Origin: Paraburkholderia tuberum STM678
GTDB taxonomy: Bacteria; Pseudomonadota; Gammaproteobacteria; Burkholderiales; Burkholderiaceae
Assembly (NCBI RefSeq): GCF_902833905.1
Contig: NZ_CADFGP010000038.1
Location: 31,908 to 82,111, forward strand
DNA: 50,204 bases
Reading direction: 5' to 3'
Shown: one piece after another, positions 1 through 9,319 of the stretch
Numbering within the stretch: the first letter of the stretch is position 1
How the letters are laid out: every line of letters starts with the position of its first letter
Notes under the pieces: generated by a model
Database searches by the model: none
The model's input: the letters and a program-made list of their open reading frames with translations, nothing else
Told to the model about the DNA's origin: nothing
Position numbers and translations under genes: made by a program

Positions 1-114
1 CAACACGACCGTGCCCAGGCATATCCGGAGGAGCGCCTGCTCCTTCTCAGGTTGTCCGCGAAAGACACCTAGAAACGTTTGCTCATGCCAACGCTGCGCG
101 CCCGGCCGCTCCAT
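1..114 (-). CDS. N-terminus of a probable membrane sensor (partial, runs off the left edge)
   Basis: An ATG at 114 on the minus strand opens a frame that stays open to the window edge (38 codons). The peptide begins MERPGAQRWHEQ, has a charged stretch (FRGQPEKEQ), and then turns hydrophobic (ALLRICLGTVVL), as at the entry to a first membrane helix. A short basic/charged head followed by a helix is typical of RpfC-type hybrid histidine kinases in this family; that identity comes from memory of the N-terminal pattern, not from any catalytic motif. The shadow frame at 69-446 is not coding. Frame and orientation are reasonable; the function is a guess. Confidence 0.38.
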   Translation of the reverse strand, partial: MERPGAQRWHEQTFLGVFRGQPEKEQALLRICLGTVVL

Positions 115-434
115 GCCGTGTACCCCGTCAATATTGTCTTTTGCAGAGCGGGCATTCTATCGCTTTTGCCGGCGACCAATGCTTCTTGCCGCTCTCTCCG
201 TCCGCTTCCGAGGGTTGAACGGCCATTCCTGCCGCCGCGGCGACCGACACACATCCACGCTTGAAGCGGTACCAGCAAGCACCGGGTGCATGCCCAAATA
301 CCGGTTGGTCTTTTGAAACGCGCTGCTGCCATTAGGCTGTGTTGTGCGGTATGGCGGCTTTCGCGCCTTGCCTGGTCGCAACAATCTGCGTTCCGCGACG
401 ACGACTTTCCACGAACCACGTTTCGGGAGGGATC
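115..434. other. Divergent intergenic region, no gene seen
   Basis: This 320-base stretch separates the leftward edge gene from the rightward haemagglutinin-like remnant. No frame in it reads like a protein. It presumably holds both promoters, but I see no convincing -35/-10 pair. A GGGAGG at 425-430 is the ribosome binding site of the gene starting at 435. Confidence 0.5.
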
Positions 435-1106
435 ATGTCGCGTCATTCATCCAGACTGGCGATCCAGTCGCCCCCAATCCCGCGCAATGGGCTGTCCTTT
501 TCGCTGGCTTATGCCGGCGCGGCACTCATCGCGCCTCGGTCGCGGCCTTCCGCGTGGAACCGTGTTCTGCGCCCGCTGACGCTTGCACTATGGGTGCCGC
601 TCGCGCTCGCCGCGTGGTGCGTGCCGATGGCCCACGCGGCCGGACCACTGCCGCAGGGCGGCGCCTTCGTCCGGGGCCAGGGCGCGATGACGAGCGGCAC
701 CACTTCGCTAACGATCGACCAGTCCTCGTCCCGCGGCGTGATCGACTGGCACAGCTTCTCGATCGGCAACGGCAACACCGTCGCCTTCAACAACGGGTCG
801 GGCGCGACGCTGAACCCTGCGCCGACACTTTTTATCTGGATCGTGCGGACCGCCATCACCTACATCGACTGCATTTCGCTGGCGCCTGGCGCCTGGGGCC
901 TGGGACCTGGGGCCTCAATCAGCATCAGGTCGAAATCGGCTCACTTAATCCTGGCCCGCTTGCAAGTGTCGAGCGGGTGCATGCGAGCAGCTCGCCCTTG
1001 CAGTTCGAGCCGGATCGATTCTTTGGGAGACGGTGCGGAAGCAGGAGGGATATCGTCCCTTGATATCAACTCCATATGGTCTATATACAAGCAGAGTGAT
1101 TGTTGA
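435..1106 (+). pseudogene. Truncated filamentous-haemagglutinin-type (TPS domain) protein
   Basis: The ATG at 435 follows a good GGGAGG site. The product starts with a long basic leader and hydrophobic segment ending at AHAAGPLPQGG, then shows the start of a two-partner-secretion (TPS) domain: GTTSLTIDQSSSRGVIDWHS and NNGSGATLNP. At about base 828 the similarity stops, exactly where the intact paralogue at 34540 continues with the conserved NPHG-containing core. The remaining frame to 1106 is unrelated and low in information (repeated cctggggcctgg-like blocks near 880-930). Only the leader and roughly the first 60 residues of the secretion domain survive, so this cannot be a functional exoprotein. 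The paralogue supports the truncation call directly. Confidence 0.72.
1060..1087 (+). promoter_or_regulatory. Candidate sigma-70 promoter of the molybdenum hydroxylase operon
   Basis: TTGATA at 1060-1065 is separated by 16 bases from TATATA at 1082-1087. The distance to the chosen start codon at 1126 leaves a leader of about 30 bases with an AAGGAA just before the ATG. Its placement argues against the upstream in-frame ATG at 1033 as the real start. Seen by eye only; no upstream regulator site identified. Confidence 0.45.
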
Positions 1107-1125
1107 AACCGGCAAGGAATTGGGA

Positions 1126-1668
1126 ATGGACGACGCTACTTTCGGGGAGCAATTAGCTCCAAATGGAGACGCCGGGCTGCATTGGTCAAGCCGCGTCACG
1201 GTGACGATGCGTGTGAACGGCCAGCCGCGGGCCGCTACGGTGAACCCGCGCGTCACGCTGCTCGACTGGTTGCGCGAAGACTCGGGTCTCAGCGGCGCCA
1301 AGAAGGGCTGTAATGAAGGCGCATGCGGCACCTGCACCGTGCTGGTCGACGGCAAGCGGATGAACAGCTGTCTGACGCTCGTCGTGCAATGTGACGGCTG
1401 CGAGGTCACGACTGTCGAAGGTCTGGCCGCGTCCGACGGGACGCTGCATCCGGTACAGCAGGCATTTATCGAGCACGATGCCTTTCAGTGCGGCTATTGC
1501 ACGCCCGGGCAAATCGTCTCCGCGGTCGCCTGCATCGCTGAAGGGCACGCGACCGATGAGGCGAGCGTTCGCGAATGGATGAGCGGCAATCTGTGCCGCT
1601 GCTCTTGCTATCCGCAGATCGCGGCGGCCGTGCTCGATGCCGCCGGCGCGGCCGGGTACGAACGATGA
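1126..1668 (+). CDS. (2Fe-2S)-binding small subunit of an aldehyde-oxidoreductase-type molybdenum hydroxylase
   Basis: The 180-residue product carries the two iron-sulfur centres that pass electrons from the molybdenum site to FAD. A plant-type ferredoxin domain in the first half has CNEGACGTC followed by a distal NSC. The C-terminal four-helix domain has CGYCTPGQIVSA and LCRCSCYPQI. Start 1126 is preferred over 1033 because of the AAGGA site and the promoter at 1060-1087; a start at 1207 (MRVNGQ) also fits the domain. There is no twin-arginine signal, unlike E. coli PaoA, so a cytoplasmic enzyme is inferred. The stop overlaps the next start by four bases (ATGA). The closest named family is PaoA/YagT. 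Confidence 0.9.
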   Translation: MDDATFGEQLAPNGDAGLHWSSRVTVTMRVNGQPRAATVNPRVTLLDWLREDSGLSGAKKGCNEGACGTCTVLVDGKRMNSCLTLVVQCDGCEVTTVEGLAASDGTLHPVQQAFIEHDAFQCGYCTPGQIVSAVACIAEGHATDEASVREWMSGNLCRCSCYPQIAAAVLDAAGAAGYER

Positions 1669-2675
1669 AAAACTTCGAATACGCGCGTGGCGCGACCGCG
1701 CAACAGGTAGTCGCGTCGTTGGCGGCGGGCAACGTGGCGATCATCGCGGGCGGTACGGAGCTGCTCAACTGGATGCGGCTCGGCATCGCAGCGCCCGATC
1801 GCGTCATCGATGTCGGTGGACTCACAGGTCTCGTTCGTATTGTGCGCGAGCGTGACGATCTGGTGATCGGCGCGCTGACGGACCTGAACGTGATCGGTGA
1901 AGACGCGCTCGTCGGCGCCCACGCGAGCGCGCTGGCTCAAGCCTGTCTGCTCGCCGCCTCGGCGCAGGTGCGCAACCGCGCGACGCTCGGCGGCAATGTG
2001 ATGCAAAAGACGCGATGCGCTTATTTTCGTTCGGAAGCGCCGTTGCCATGGGGCTGCAACAAGCGCAATCCCGGGTCGGGCTGCCCGGCGCGCAATGGCA
2101 TCAACGAACGGCATGCAATTTTTGGCTGGACCGATGCATGCGTCGCGGTTCAACCGTCCGATCCGGCTGTGGCACTGGCTTGTCTGGATGCGACAGCTGA
2201 GGTCATCGGGCCGAACGGCGGTCGAATGATCAAGATGACGGAGTTCCACCTGACGCAGCAGGAAGCGGCCGGCATGGGCGGCGATGCCGCCCGGCTCGAG
2301 ACGAGACTGGCTGCCGACGAAGTGATCGTCTCCTTTCACATACCCATCCGCGCGGACGCACGATCGGCCTACGTAAAAGTCCGCGAGCGCGCCAGCTACG
2401 AATATGCGCTGGTCTCGGCAGCCGCATCCGTGGAGCTCGATCGGGATCGCATTGTGTCGGCGCGCATTGCACTTGGCTCGGTGGCGCAACGTCCGTGGCG
2501 CCTTCCAGCCGCGGAGGCGTCGCTGGCCGGGCAGGCGCCGACCAAGGAAGTGGTCACGCCGATTGTCGACGCGGCAATGAGCGACGCCCGGCCGCTCGCT
2601 CACAATGGCTACAAGGTGACGATGGCGCGCAATGCCGCGGTGCGTGCGTTACTGACGGCAGCAGGGCGATCATGA
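1665..2675 (+). CDS. FAD-binding subunit, PaoB/YagS type with extra Fe-S cysteines
   Basis: Middle subunit (336 residues) of the molybdenum hydroxylase; it relays electrons to the final acceptor through FAD. The N-terminus MKNFEYARG and the AGGTELLNWMRLG loop match the CoxM/XdhB FAD domain, as does the GGNVMQKTRC segment. Between TRCAYF and GINERHAIFG lies an insertion with CNKRNPGSGC, giving several conserved cysteines. In E. coli PaoB the equivalent insertion binds a [4Fe-4S] cluster, which sets PaoABC-type aldehyde oxidoreductases apart from ordinary xanthine dehydrogenases. The start at 1665 overlaps the previous stop (ATGA) and its own stop overlaps the next start the same way, so the three subunits are translationally coupled. 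Confidence 0.9.
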   Translation: MKNFEYARGATAQQVVASLAAGNVAIIAGGTELLNWMRLGIAAPDRVIDVGGLTGLVRIVRERDDLVIGALTDLNVIGEDALVGAHASALAQACLLAASAQVRNRATLGGNVMQKTRCAYFRSEAPLPWGCNKRNPGSGCPARNGINERHAIFGWTDACVAVQPSDPAVALACLDATAEVIGPNGGRMIKMTEFHLTQQEAAGMGGDAARLETRLAADEVIVSFHIPIRADARSAYVKVRERASYEYALVSAAASVELDRDRIVSARIALGSVAQRPWRLPAAEASLAGQAPTKEVVTPIVDAAMSDARPLAHNGYKVTMARNAAVRALLTAAGRS

Positions 2676-4813
2676 GCATCGGCACGGCGGTCTCCCGCGT
2701 GGAAGGCCAGGCGAAGGTCACGGGACAGGCGAAATTCGCGGCTGACAACACGCCGCCCGGCACGCTTCATGCGGCGTTGGTCGGCGCGCCCGTCGCGTCG
2801 GGCCGGCTGATCGACGTGGATGCCACCGCGGCACTTACCTTACCGGGTGTGGTGCGGGTGCTTACCGCGCACGATATGCCGCGATTCGGTGCGGTTCAGC
2901 CGCCAGCGGCGGTGCTCGCACTGCCGTTGCAAAACGACGCGATTCGGTACGAAGGCGAGCCGGTCGCAATCGTGCTTGCGGAATCCATCGAGGCGGCGGA
3001 AGCCGGCCGCGATGCCGTGCTTGTCCGTTGCGAGCGCGACGACCCCATCCTTCCCGGCGCCGCGACGCGCGAGCCGCCGCCCGAGCCACGCATGCTCGGC
3101 GACGATCTGGAGATGGGCGACGTCGATGCGATTTTCGGAACCGCACAGGCAAGCGTGGCGGCGACGTATATTCAAGCCGCGCGTCACCACAATGCGATGG
3201 AGACATCGGGCACCGTTGCGCGATTCGAGCACGGCAAGCTCACGCTGTGGGATGCGGTTCAGGCGAGCGAGAATGTGCCGCTTGTCGTAGCCGCGGCACT
3301 CGGCATGAGGCCGGACGACATTCACGTGATCGCACCGCACACGGGCGGCGGGTTCGGCTCGAAGGGATATGTGTGGCCGCACCAGATTCTTGCCGCCGCC
3401 GCGGCACGCGTCGCGGGGCGGCCCGTGAAGCTTCATCTGCGGCGTCACGATCAGTTCGTCTGCGTCGGCTATCAGCCGTGGATGAAACAGGACATCAAGC
3501 TTGCGGCAACGGCGGACGGCCGGCTCAGCGCCATCGATCACGAAATCGTCAATTCGAGCGCGATTGCGGACACGCATCTGGAGCCCGCAAGCGAAGCAAG
3601 CAAGACGCTTTATGCGTCGCCCGCCATTCGCACCAGGCAGTGGCTGGAGCGGCGCAACATCAACGTGCCCACGCCAATGCGCGCGCCGGTGGAAGGTCCG
3701 GGGCTATGGGCGCTCGAAAGCGCGATGGACGAACTCGCCGTGGCGCTGAAGATCGACCCGCTCGATCTACGACTGGCGAACTACGCCGAGGTCGATCCGC
3801 ATACGAACAAGCCTTGGTCGTCAAAAAAGCTTCGCGAGGCGTATGAGGAGGGCGCGCGGCTTTATGGCTGGCGCACGCGCGGCGAGACGCCACGACGAGA
3901 CGGAGCGTGGCGCATCGGACATGGGATGGCGACGAGCTCAATGGGCAATTTCCGCTTTCCCGGCGGGGCGCGCGTGCGCCTGAGGTCCGACGGCACGGCG
4001 TTGATCGAGGCGAACACGCACGATATCGGCACCGGCACGCAGACGGTCTTTTGCCAGATCGCGGCCGAAGAGCTGGGCTTGCCGATCGAGAACGTGTCGA
4101 TTGTGTGGGGCGATACCGACCTTCACCCGGCGAGTCCCGTCTATGGATCGAGCGCCACGGGCAGCACGGGAAGCGCGATCGCACTGGCTTGCCGGGAAAT
4201 CAACGCGAAGCTCGATGCGCTCGGCGGGAAAGACGTTCGCGCGAGCCTGCGGCGGGCTAATCTACCGGAGATGGTCGCGGACGGTGCGTTCACGCTTCCG
4301 GGTGGCGCCAGCTTCAGCGCGGACGGCGACGGTACGCCATACGCGATGCGGACGTGGGGTGCGATCTTTGTCGAAGTAGGCGTCGATCCCGAGCTTGGCC
4401 TCGTGCGCTTGCGCCGGGCGGTGGGTGCCTATTCCGCGGGCCGGATCATCAATCCGAAAACGGCGCGAAGCCAGATGACGGGCGCGATCATCTGGGGTTG
4501 GGGCAAGGCGACGATGGAAGAGAGCGTGCAGGAGCCCAATACCGGTGGCTGGCTCGCGAAGAATCTGTCGAACGTGGCGGTCCCGGTGAATGCGGACATT
4601 CCGCTCGATATCAAGATCCACTTCGTCAGTGAGTATGATCCGCATGCAAGTGCGATCGGTACCCGCGGCATCGGAGAACTCGGCGCGACCGGCGTGGATG
4701 CCGCAGTGGCCGCAGCCGTCTACGACGCCATTGGCTTGCGTGTGCGCGACCTGCCCATTTTGCCGGGCAAGATACTGGCAGGCCTTTCGAGTCAGCACGC
4801 CGCTGCGGGATAG
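2672..4813 (+). CDS. Molybdopterin-binding catalytic subunit, PaoC/YagR type
   Basis: The 713-residue large subunit binds the molybdenum cofactor and would oxidise aldehydes to acids. Visible features are the N-terminal 'a/b hammerhead' start (VEGQAKVTGQAKFAADN), the glycine-rich Moco loop HTGGGFGSKGY, the RAPVEGPG segment, the HDIGTGTQTV stretch, and near the C-terminus GTRGIGELGATG with the Glu expected to be the catalytic base. Length fits PaoC-like enzymes. The ATG at 2672 overlaps the stop of the FAD subunit. No XdhC/MocA-type maturation gene follows in the window, so any insertion factor must lie elsewhere. The substrate is not determined by sequence; broad aromatic/furanic aldehyde use is known for PaoABC. 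Confidence 0.9.
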   Translation: MSIGTAVSRVEGQAKVTGQAKFAADNTPPGTLHAALVGAPVASGRLIDVDATAALTLPGVVRVLTAHDMPRFGAVQPPAAVLALPLQNDAIRYEGEPVAIVLAESIEAAEAGRDAVLVRCERDDPILPGAATREPPPEPRMLGDDLEMGDVDAIFGTAQASVAATYIQAARHHNAMETSGTVARFEHGKLTLWDAVQASENVPLVVAAALGMRPDDIHVIAPHTGGGFGSKGYVWPHQILAAAAARVAGRPVKLHLRRHDQFVCVGYQPWMKQDIKLAATADGRLSAIDHEIVNSSAIADTHLEPASEASKTLYASPAIRTRQWLERRNINVPTPMRAPVEGPGLWALESAMDELAVALKIDPLDLRLANYAEVDPHTNKPWSSKKLREAYEEGARLYGWRTRGETPRRDGAWRIGHGMATSSMGNFRFPGGARVRLRSDGTALIEANTHDIGTGTQTVFCQIAAEELGLPIENVSIVWGDTDLHPASPVYGSSATGSTGSAIALACREINAKLDALGGKDVRASLRRANLPEMVADGAFTLPGGASFSADGDGTPYAMRTWGAIFVEVGVDPELGLVRLRRAVGAYSAGRIINPKTARSQMTGAIIWGWGKATMEESVQEPNTGGWLAKNLSNVAVPVNADIPLDIKIHFVSEYDPHASAIGTRGIGELGATGVDAAVAAAVYDAIGLRVRDLPILPGKILAGLSSQHAAAG

Positions 4814-5079
4814 CACCAACTGTGCCTTGTATGACAACGCTCGCTGACATATTGCACCCGCACACCGGGAGTTACAGGTTTATTTCAGCGAGCGGATGTT
4901 CCCGCTGACCGGCGACCGGGAAGTGTTCCCACGGTTTTTCGCGATCCTGTACAGACTGTCGCGAGGCGCCTGCGAACGGCAGTTCACGAGCCAAATTGCG
5001 GCACATCGGCAAGTCGGGCATGTCCCGAAGTGCCCCCTCGGCAGATTGCTTTTCGCAGCAAGCCGGAAAAACGCTCAGT

Positions 5080-5829
5080 TCAGAGCCTATACACCCGCTC
5101 CGCATTGTCGTGAAATAGCGCGCGCCGCTCGTCGGACGAAAATTCTTGCGTAATTTCCTTGAATGCGTTGAATACGGCGTCATAGCTGCTAAACAGTTTG
5201 TCGACCGGGAAATTGCTCGCGAACATACAGCGGTTTGCCCCGAACGCTTCAATCGCGTGCAGCACGAACGGCCGGATGCTATCCACCGTCCATTTCCAGT
5301 CTCCCATGCCCAGTCCGGATATCTTGCAGAAAACGTTGGGAGCCGATGCGAGCGATTTCATGCCCTGCTTCCAGCCTTCGATTTCTTCCGGCATCCGGTC
5401 GACTGGCATGCCGGTGTGGTTGAGCAAGTGAGGATCGGTCAGTGAGAGCGCTTCGATGGCGATGGCCATCGAAGCCCGTTCGCTGTAGCGGGCGCACCCG
5501 CGCTGTAAGCGCGGCATGGCGATGTTTTCGGCGACGGATAGATGCGGCAGCAGCGCCAGTTCCTGATTGACCACGGCAATGGTGCCCGCGGCGACATGGC
5601 CGCCCACGGATGTGCCGATGTCCTGTCCGTCGAATTCGAGCGAGCCGCCGTCGCGGTCGAACTGGCCAGAGATGATTTTGATGAGCGTCGATTTGCCTGC
5701 GCCGTTGCCGCCCAGAAACGCGTGCACTTCGCCTGCGGCGATTGAAATATCAAAACCCTTCAATACGCTCGTGGGTCCGAAGCTTTTGACGATCGAACGC
5801 GCCGTCAGCAGAAAGGACGGATAATTCAT
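5080..5829 (-). pseudogene. In-frame chimera: sugar ABC transporter ATPase N-half fused to amidohydrolase C-half
   Basis: A single open frame of 249 codons starts at 5829 after an AGGAG site. Residues 1 to about 136 are the first half of a carbohydrate ABC ATPase (RbsA/MglA type): Walker A GGNGAGKST, Q-loop VVNQELALLPHLSV. The Walker B, signature LSGGQ and second ATPase half are missing. From about residue 137 (NHTGMPVDRMPEE) the sequence becomes the C-terminal third of an amidohydrolase_2/lactonase family protein: CKISGLGMGDWKWT, CMFASNFPVDKLFSS, ALFHDNAERVYRL. Neither half can be catalytically complete. The fusion is most simply a deletion between two neighbouring genes of an ancestral sugar/lactone operon that happened to preserve frame. 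Whether the hybrid is expressed is unknown. Confidence 0.85.
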
Positions 5830-6020
5830 CGCTGTCTCCTGCTCAGCTGTTGCGCTGCGCAATATATGTCTATGGTTTACCGCGGTGCTGCCGGTGCATT
5901 GACGCTGTCAGCATCAGGAAACTTCACAGCCCTGGTTACGCGGCTTGCCCACAGAATGGCAGTGCGGATGGCGTGCTAACAAGGCGGTTTCATTCAACTG
6001 CGACTGAAATAAATTTCACT

Positions 6021-6917
6021 ATGCGCATCCCACCCGTGAAAGCCATCGTCGCTTTCGAGAGCGTGGCCCGAACCAGGAGCGTCAGCCGCGCATCCGAGGA
6101 ACTTGGTCTGACCGCTTCGGCGGTGAGCCATCAGATCAGCAACCTCGAATCGATCATCGGCCAACCACTTTTCTATCGATCGGGCCGGGGTCTCGTCCTG
6201 ACACCGACAGGCGAGCGCTATCTGTCGGACGTGACGGGCTCTCTTGCTGATCTGAGCCGCGCGACCGAGCGCGCATCGAGCCGCGCCGACGTCGATATCC
6301 TGCGTGTGCATTCCAGCCCCAGCTTCGGGCTCATGTGGCTGTTGCCCAGGCTCGAGTCGTTTCAGGAAGCCAATGGCGATATCCAGTTGAATCTGGCCTG
6401 CTCGTATGAAGATGTATCGTTTACCAGTGGCTACTACGACATCGACTTGCGGCATGGCTATGCGAACTGGCGCGATCTCGAGGTCAGGACACTGCGCAAT
6501 GAATTCATCGCGCCGCTCGCCTCGCCGAGATATCTGGAAAGCCATCCGGTCAGAACGCCGGAAGACCTTCTGGAGCATCGTCTGATCTATTCGGAGACGC
6601 CGCTCGTCCAGTGGAAGCAGTGGTTCGGACGCACCGGCGTGTCCGCTGCGCACAAGACTTTCGATTTCTCGTTTGACCGCTCGTACATGTCCCTCGAGAC
6701 GGCCGCACTTGGCCTGGGCATTGCGTTAGAAAGCCTGATGCTCGCGTCGGTACGAATCAAGGAAGGTGCGCTCGTGCCGGTATTCGCTGATTCGCACTCT
6801 GTCGAAGTGGGCGCGCATCATCTGGTCTATCCGCCCCAGAACGCGGAGCTCCCACGCGTTGCGCGGTTCATCGCCTGGATCGAGCGGGAAATCGGTCACA
6901 GGGACCGTACGGCGTAA
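6021..6917 (+). CDS. LysR-family transcriptional regulator
   Basis: A 298-residue protein with an N-terminal winged helix-turn-helix at about residues 6-63 (AFESVARTRSVSRASEEL, LTASAVSHQISNLE) and a periplasmic-binding-like effector domain after residue 90 (VHSSPSFGLMWLLPRLESF). That phrase and the later QWFGRTG region put it in the GcvA-like subgroup. The start at 6021 is the ATG that begins the HTH domain; longer in-frame starts add only unstructured residues. It is divergent from the ABC/amidohydrolase chimera (190 bases apart) and upstream of the SDR-MFS-transketolase genes on the same strand, so it could control either. Its original target may have been the now deleted sugar operon. Confidence 0.88.
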   Translation: MRIPPVKAIVAFESVARTRSVSRASEELGLTASAVSHQISNLESIIGQPLFYRSGRGLVLTPTGERYLSDVTGSLADLSRATERASSRADVDILRVHSSPSFGLMWLLPRLESFQEANGDIQLNLACSYEDVSFTSGYYDIDLRHGYANWRDLEVRTLRNEFIAPLASPRYLESHPVRTPEDLLEHRLIYSETPLVQWKQWFGRTGVSAAHKTFDFSFDRSYMSLETAALGLGIALESLMLASVRIKEGALVPVFADSHSVEVGAHHLVYPPQNAELPRVARFIAWIEREIGHRDRTA

Positions 6918-7124
6918 TGACTGCGCCGAATCGGCATCAGGGTATTCCGGTACGTGCATGAGCATGCGGGTTGTTTCGGCGCGTCGACACAGCGACCCGG
7001 CATGCCTCGCGGGCTGGCAGCCGGTTACCTGAAAATTTCTCAAGCATAGTTGAGCGCCACGGTGTTGATGCGAGTGACCGCGTGCCGGACACTGCGTCAT
7101 CAGATCAACACCCAGGAGACAATC

Positions 7125-7874
7125 ATGCTGCTCGACAACAAGGTCGTTATCGTCACGGGCGCGGCTTCACCGCGCGGAATCGGCAAAGCCACCGCCAAAG
7201 CACTGGCCGAGCAAGGCGCGCGAATCGTGATCCTCGACTTGCGCGAAGAAGACGCGAAACAGGCCGCTGCCGATCTCGGCGAAGCCCATCTCGGGCTCGC
7301 CTGCGACGTCACCGACAAAGACGCTTGCGTGAAGGCCGCAAAGGCGACGCTCGAACGATACGGCCGCATCGACGGCCTCATCAATAACGCCGGCATCACG
7401 CAGCCGGTGCGCACACTAGACATCACCGCCGAGGGCTTCGACGCAATCGTCGACGTCAATCTGCGCGGCACGCTCTATATGTCGCAAGCCGTATTGCCGG
7501 CGATGAAAGAGCAGAAAGGTGGCAGCATCGTATGCATGTCGTCGGTGTCGGCGCAACGAGGCGGTGGTATTTTCGGCGGCCCCCATTACAGCGCCGCGAA
7601 GGCCGGCGTACTCGGTCTCGCCCGTGCGATGGCGCGAGAGTTCGGTCCCGACAGCATTCGCATCAACTCGATCACGCCCGGTCTGATCCAGACCGACATT
7701 ACCGGCGACAAACTCACCGCGGAGATGCGCGTGGACATCATCAAAGGCATTCCGCTTGGCCGGCTTGGCGATGCTGCCGATGTCGCAAACGCGTGCCTCT
7801 TTCTGGTGAGCGATCTGTCAACGTATCTCACCGGCGTCACGCTCGACGTGAACGGCGGCATGCTTATTCATTGA
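7125..7874 (+). CDS. SDR-family NAD(P)-dependent oxidoreductase
   Basis: A 249-residue classical short-chain dehydrogenase. The nucleotide-binding glycine motif is TGAASPRGIG, followed by the structural NNAG, the catalytic Ser in CMSSVSA, the catalytic YxxxK in HYSAAKAG, and a C-terminal GVTLDVNGGM. Asp after the second strand (VILDLREED) favours NAD+ over NADP+. The ATG at 7125 follows CAGGAG. It heads a four-gene same-strand set with an ACS-type transporter and a two-subunit transketolase, which suggests oxidation of an imported polyol or sugar to a ketose that is then cleaved by the transketolase. The exact substrate cannot be read from sequence. Confidence 0.9.
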   Translation: MLLDNKVVIVTGAASPRGIGKATAKALAEQGARIVILDLREEDAKQAAADLGEAHLGLACDVTDKDACVKAAKATLERYGRIDGLINNAGITQPVRTLDITAEGFDAIVDVNLRGTLYMSQAVLPAMKEQKGGSIVCMSSVSAQRGGGIFGGPHYSAAKAGVLGLARAMAREFGPDSIRINSITPGLIQTDITGDKLTAEMRVDIIKGIPLGRLGDAADVANACLFLVSDLSTYLTGVTLDVNGGMLIH

Positions 7875-7952
7875 CTGACACCGTGCGCCCGAGAGAGGGC
7901 GCTGAATTCCAGGTACCCGGGCCAACCCGGGGCCAGTGGATGGGGACAAAAC

Positions 7953-9281
7953 ATGAAATCCAAGAGTGCCGCTTCGCCCATCGAAGGCGGCGTGTTGCCC
8001 CTTGCCGACTCGCCCAGCTTCGAATCGAAGACCTACGCGAAAGTAAGCCGCCGGCTCATCCCATTCCTCATGCTGTGCTACCTTGGCGCATATCTCGATC
8101 GGGTCAACGTCGGCTTCGCGAAGCTGCAGATGCTCAACGATCTGCGCTTTAGCGAGACCGTCTACGGCATGGGCGCAGGCATCTTCTTTCTCGGCTATTT
8201 TCTGTTCGAAGTGCCGAGCAACCTCGTCCTTCACCGTGTCGGCGCGCGCAAATGGCTCGCGCGAATCATGCTCACGTGGGCGGTGATTTCCGCTAGCTTC
8301 GTGTTTGTGAAATCACCGACGGCGTTCTACGCGTTGCGATTTCTGCTGGGCGTCGCTGAAGCGGGCTTCGCACCTGGCGTAATTCTCTATCTGACCTACT
8401 GGTTTCCGGCTGCTCGCCGAGCGAAGGCGCTCTCGCTGTTTTTTATGGCGATTCCGCTGGCCGGCATAATCGGTGGCCCGTTGTCGGGCTGGATTTTGCA
8501 CTCGCTGCATGGCACGCTGGATATGGCCGGCTGGAAATGGCTGTTCCTGCTCGAAGCGCTGCCCTCGCTCGTGCTCGGTATAGCGATCCTGCTGTATCTC
8601 GATGACAGCATTGTCAAGGCAAAGTGGCTCACCGAATCGGAAAAGACCCTGCTCGCACGCAATGTCGCGAGCGATAACGCGCATAAGATCGCCCACATCT
8701 CGGTCAGATCGTTCATCGGGGACCGTCGCTTGTGGCTGATGGCCGCGATCTACTTCTGCGTCGTGCTCGGGCAGTACGGTCTGACGTTCTGGCTGCCGAC
8801 GATCATCCGCAAGTCCGGCGTTGCCGATCCGCTGTGGGTGGGACTGTTCACTGCGATCCCGTATCTGTGCGCCATCATCGCGCTGCCCTTGATCGGCATG
8901 AGCGCTGACCGTCGCCGCGAGCGCCGGCTGCACCTGGCGATTCCCATGCTGGTCGCCGCCGCGGGCTTCGCCGTATTGCCCACGCTCGGCAGCATCCCCG
9001 CCTCGATCGTCTGTTTGAGTATCGCGGCAGCAGGCATCCTCGCCTCGTCGTCGCAGTTCTGGTCGTTGCCGACAGCCTTGCTAGGCGGCATGTCCGCCGC
9101 AGCCGGAATTGCTGCCGTGAACTGCGTCGCCAATCTCGCCGGCTTCTTTTCTCCAGCGATCGTGGGCTGGCTGAACGACCTGACAGGTAAGTCAACAGCG
9201 GGGCTGATCTTCATCTCGACCGCTATCACGCTCGGTGCCTGCCTTGTCTTCCTGGTGCCCGCTAAAACCGTGAACCGCTGA
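7953..9281 (+). CDS. MFS transporter, anion:cation symporter (ACS) type
   Basis: The 442-residue protein has twelve predicted membrane helices in two bundles. The first helix ends in LDRVNVGFAKLQM, a hallmark of the ACS subgroup that imports organic acids and sugar acids, and the loop between helices 2 and 3 has VGARKWLARIM. It lies 78 bases after the SDR gene and 38 bases before the transketolase pair, so it is the likely importer for the pathway those genes encode. Tartrate, phthalate and hexuronate carriers all belong to this subgroup, so the substrate stays open. Confidence 0.9.
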   Translation: MKSKSAASPIEGGVLPLADSPSFESKTYAKVSRRLIPFLMLCYLGAYLDRVNVGFAKLQMLNDLRFSETVYGMGAGIFFLGYFLFEVPSNLVLHRVGARKWLARIMLTWAVISASFVFVKSPTAFYALRFLLGVAEAGFAPGVILYLTYWFPAARRAKALSLFFMAIPLAGIIGGPLSGWILHSLHGTLDMAGWKWLFLLEALPSLVLGIAILLYLDDSIVKAKWLTESEKTLLARNVASDNAHKIAHISVRSFIGDRRLWLMAAIYFCVVLGQYGLTFWLPTIIRKSGVADPLWVGLFTAIPYLCAIIALPLIGMSADRRRERRLHLAIPMLVAAAGFAVLPTLGSIPASIVCLSIAAAGILASSSQFWSLPTALLGGMSAAAGIAAVNCVANLAGFFSPAIVGWLNDLTGKSTAGLIFISTAITLGACLVFLVPAKTVNR

Positions 9282-9319
9282 ACCTCCTTCACCCATTCCG
9301 ACTGATCACAGGAGACGAC

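Noticed and set aside
4872..5252. Minus-strand frame of 126 codons
   Set aside because: Overlaps the amidohydrolase part of the chimera in another frame and has no recognisable features.
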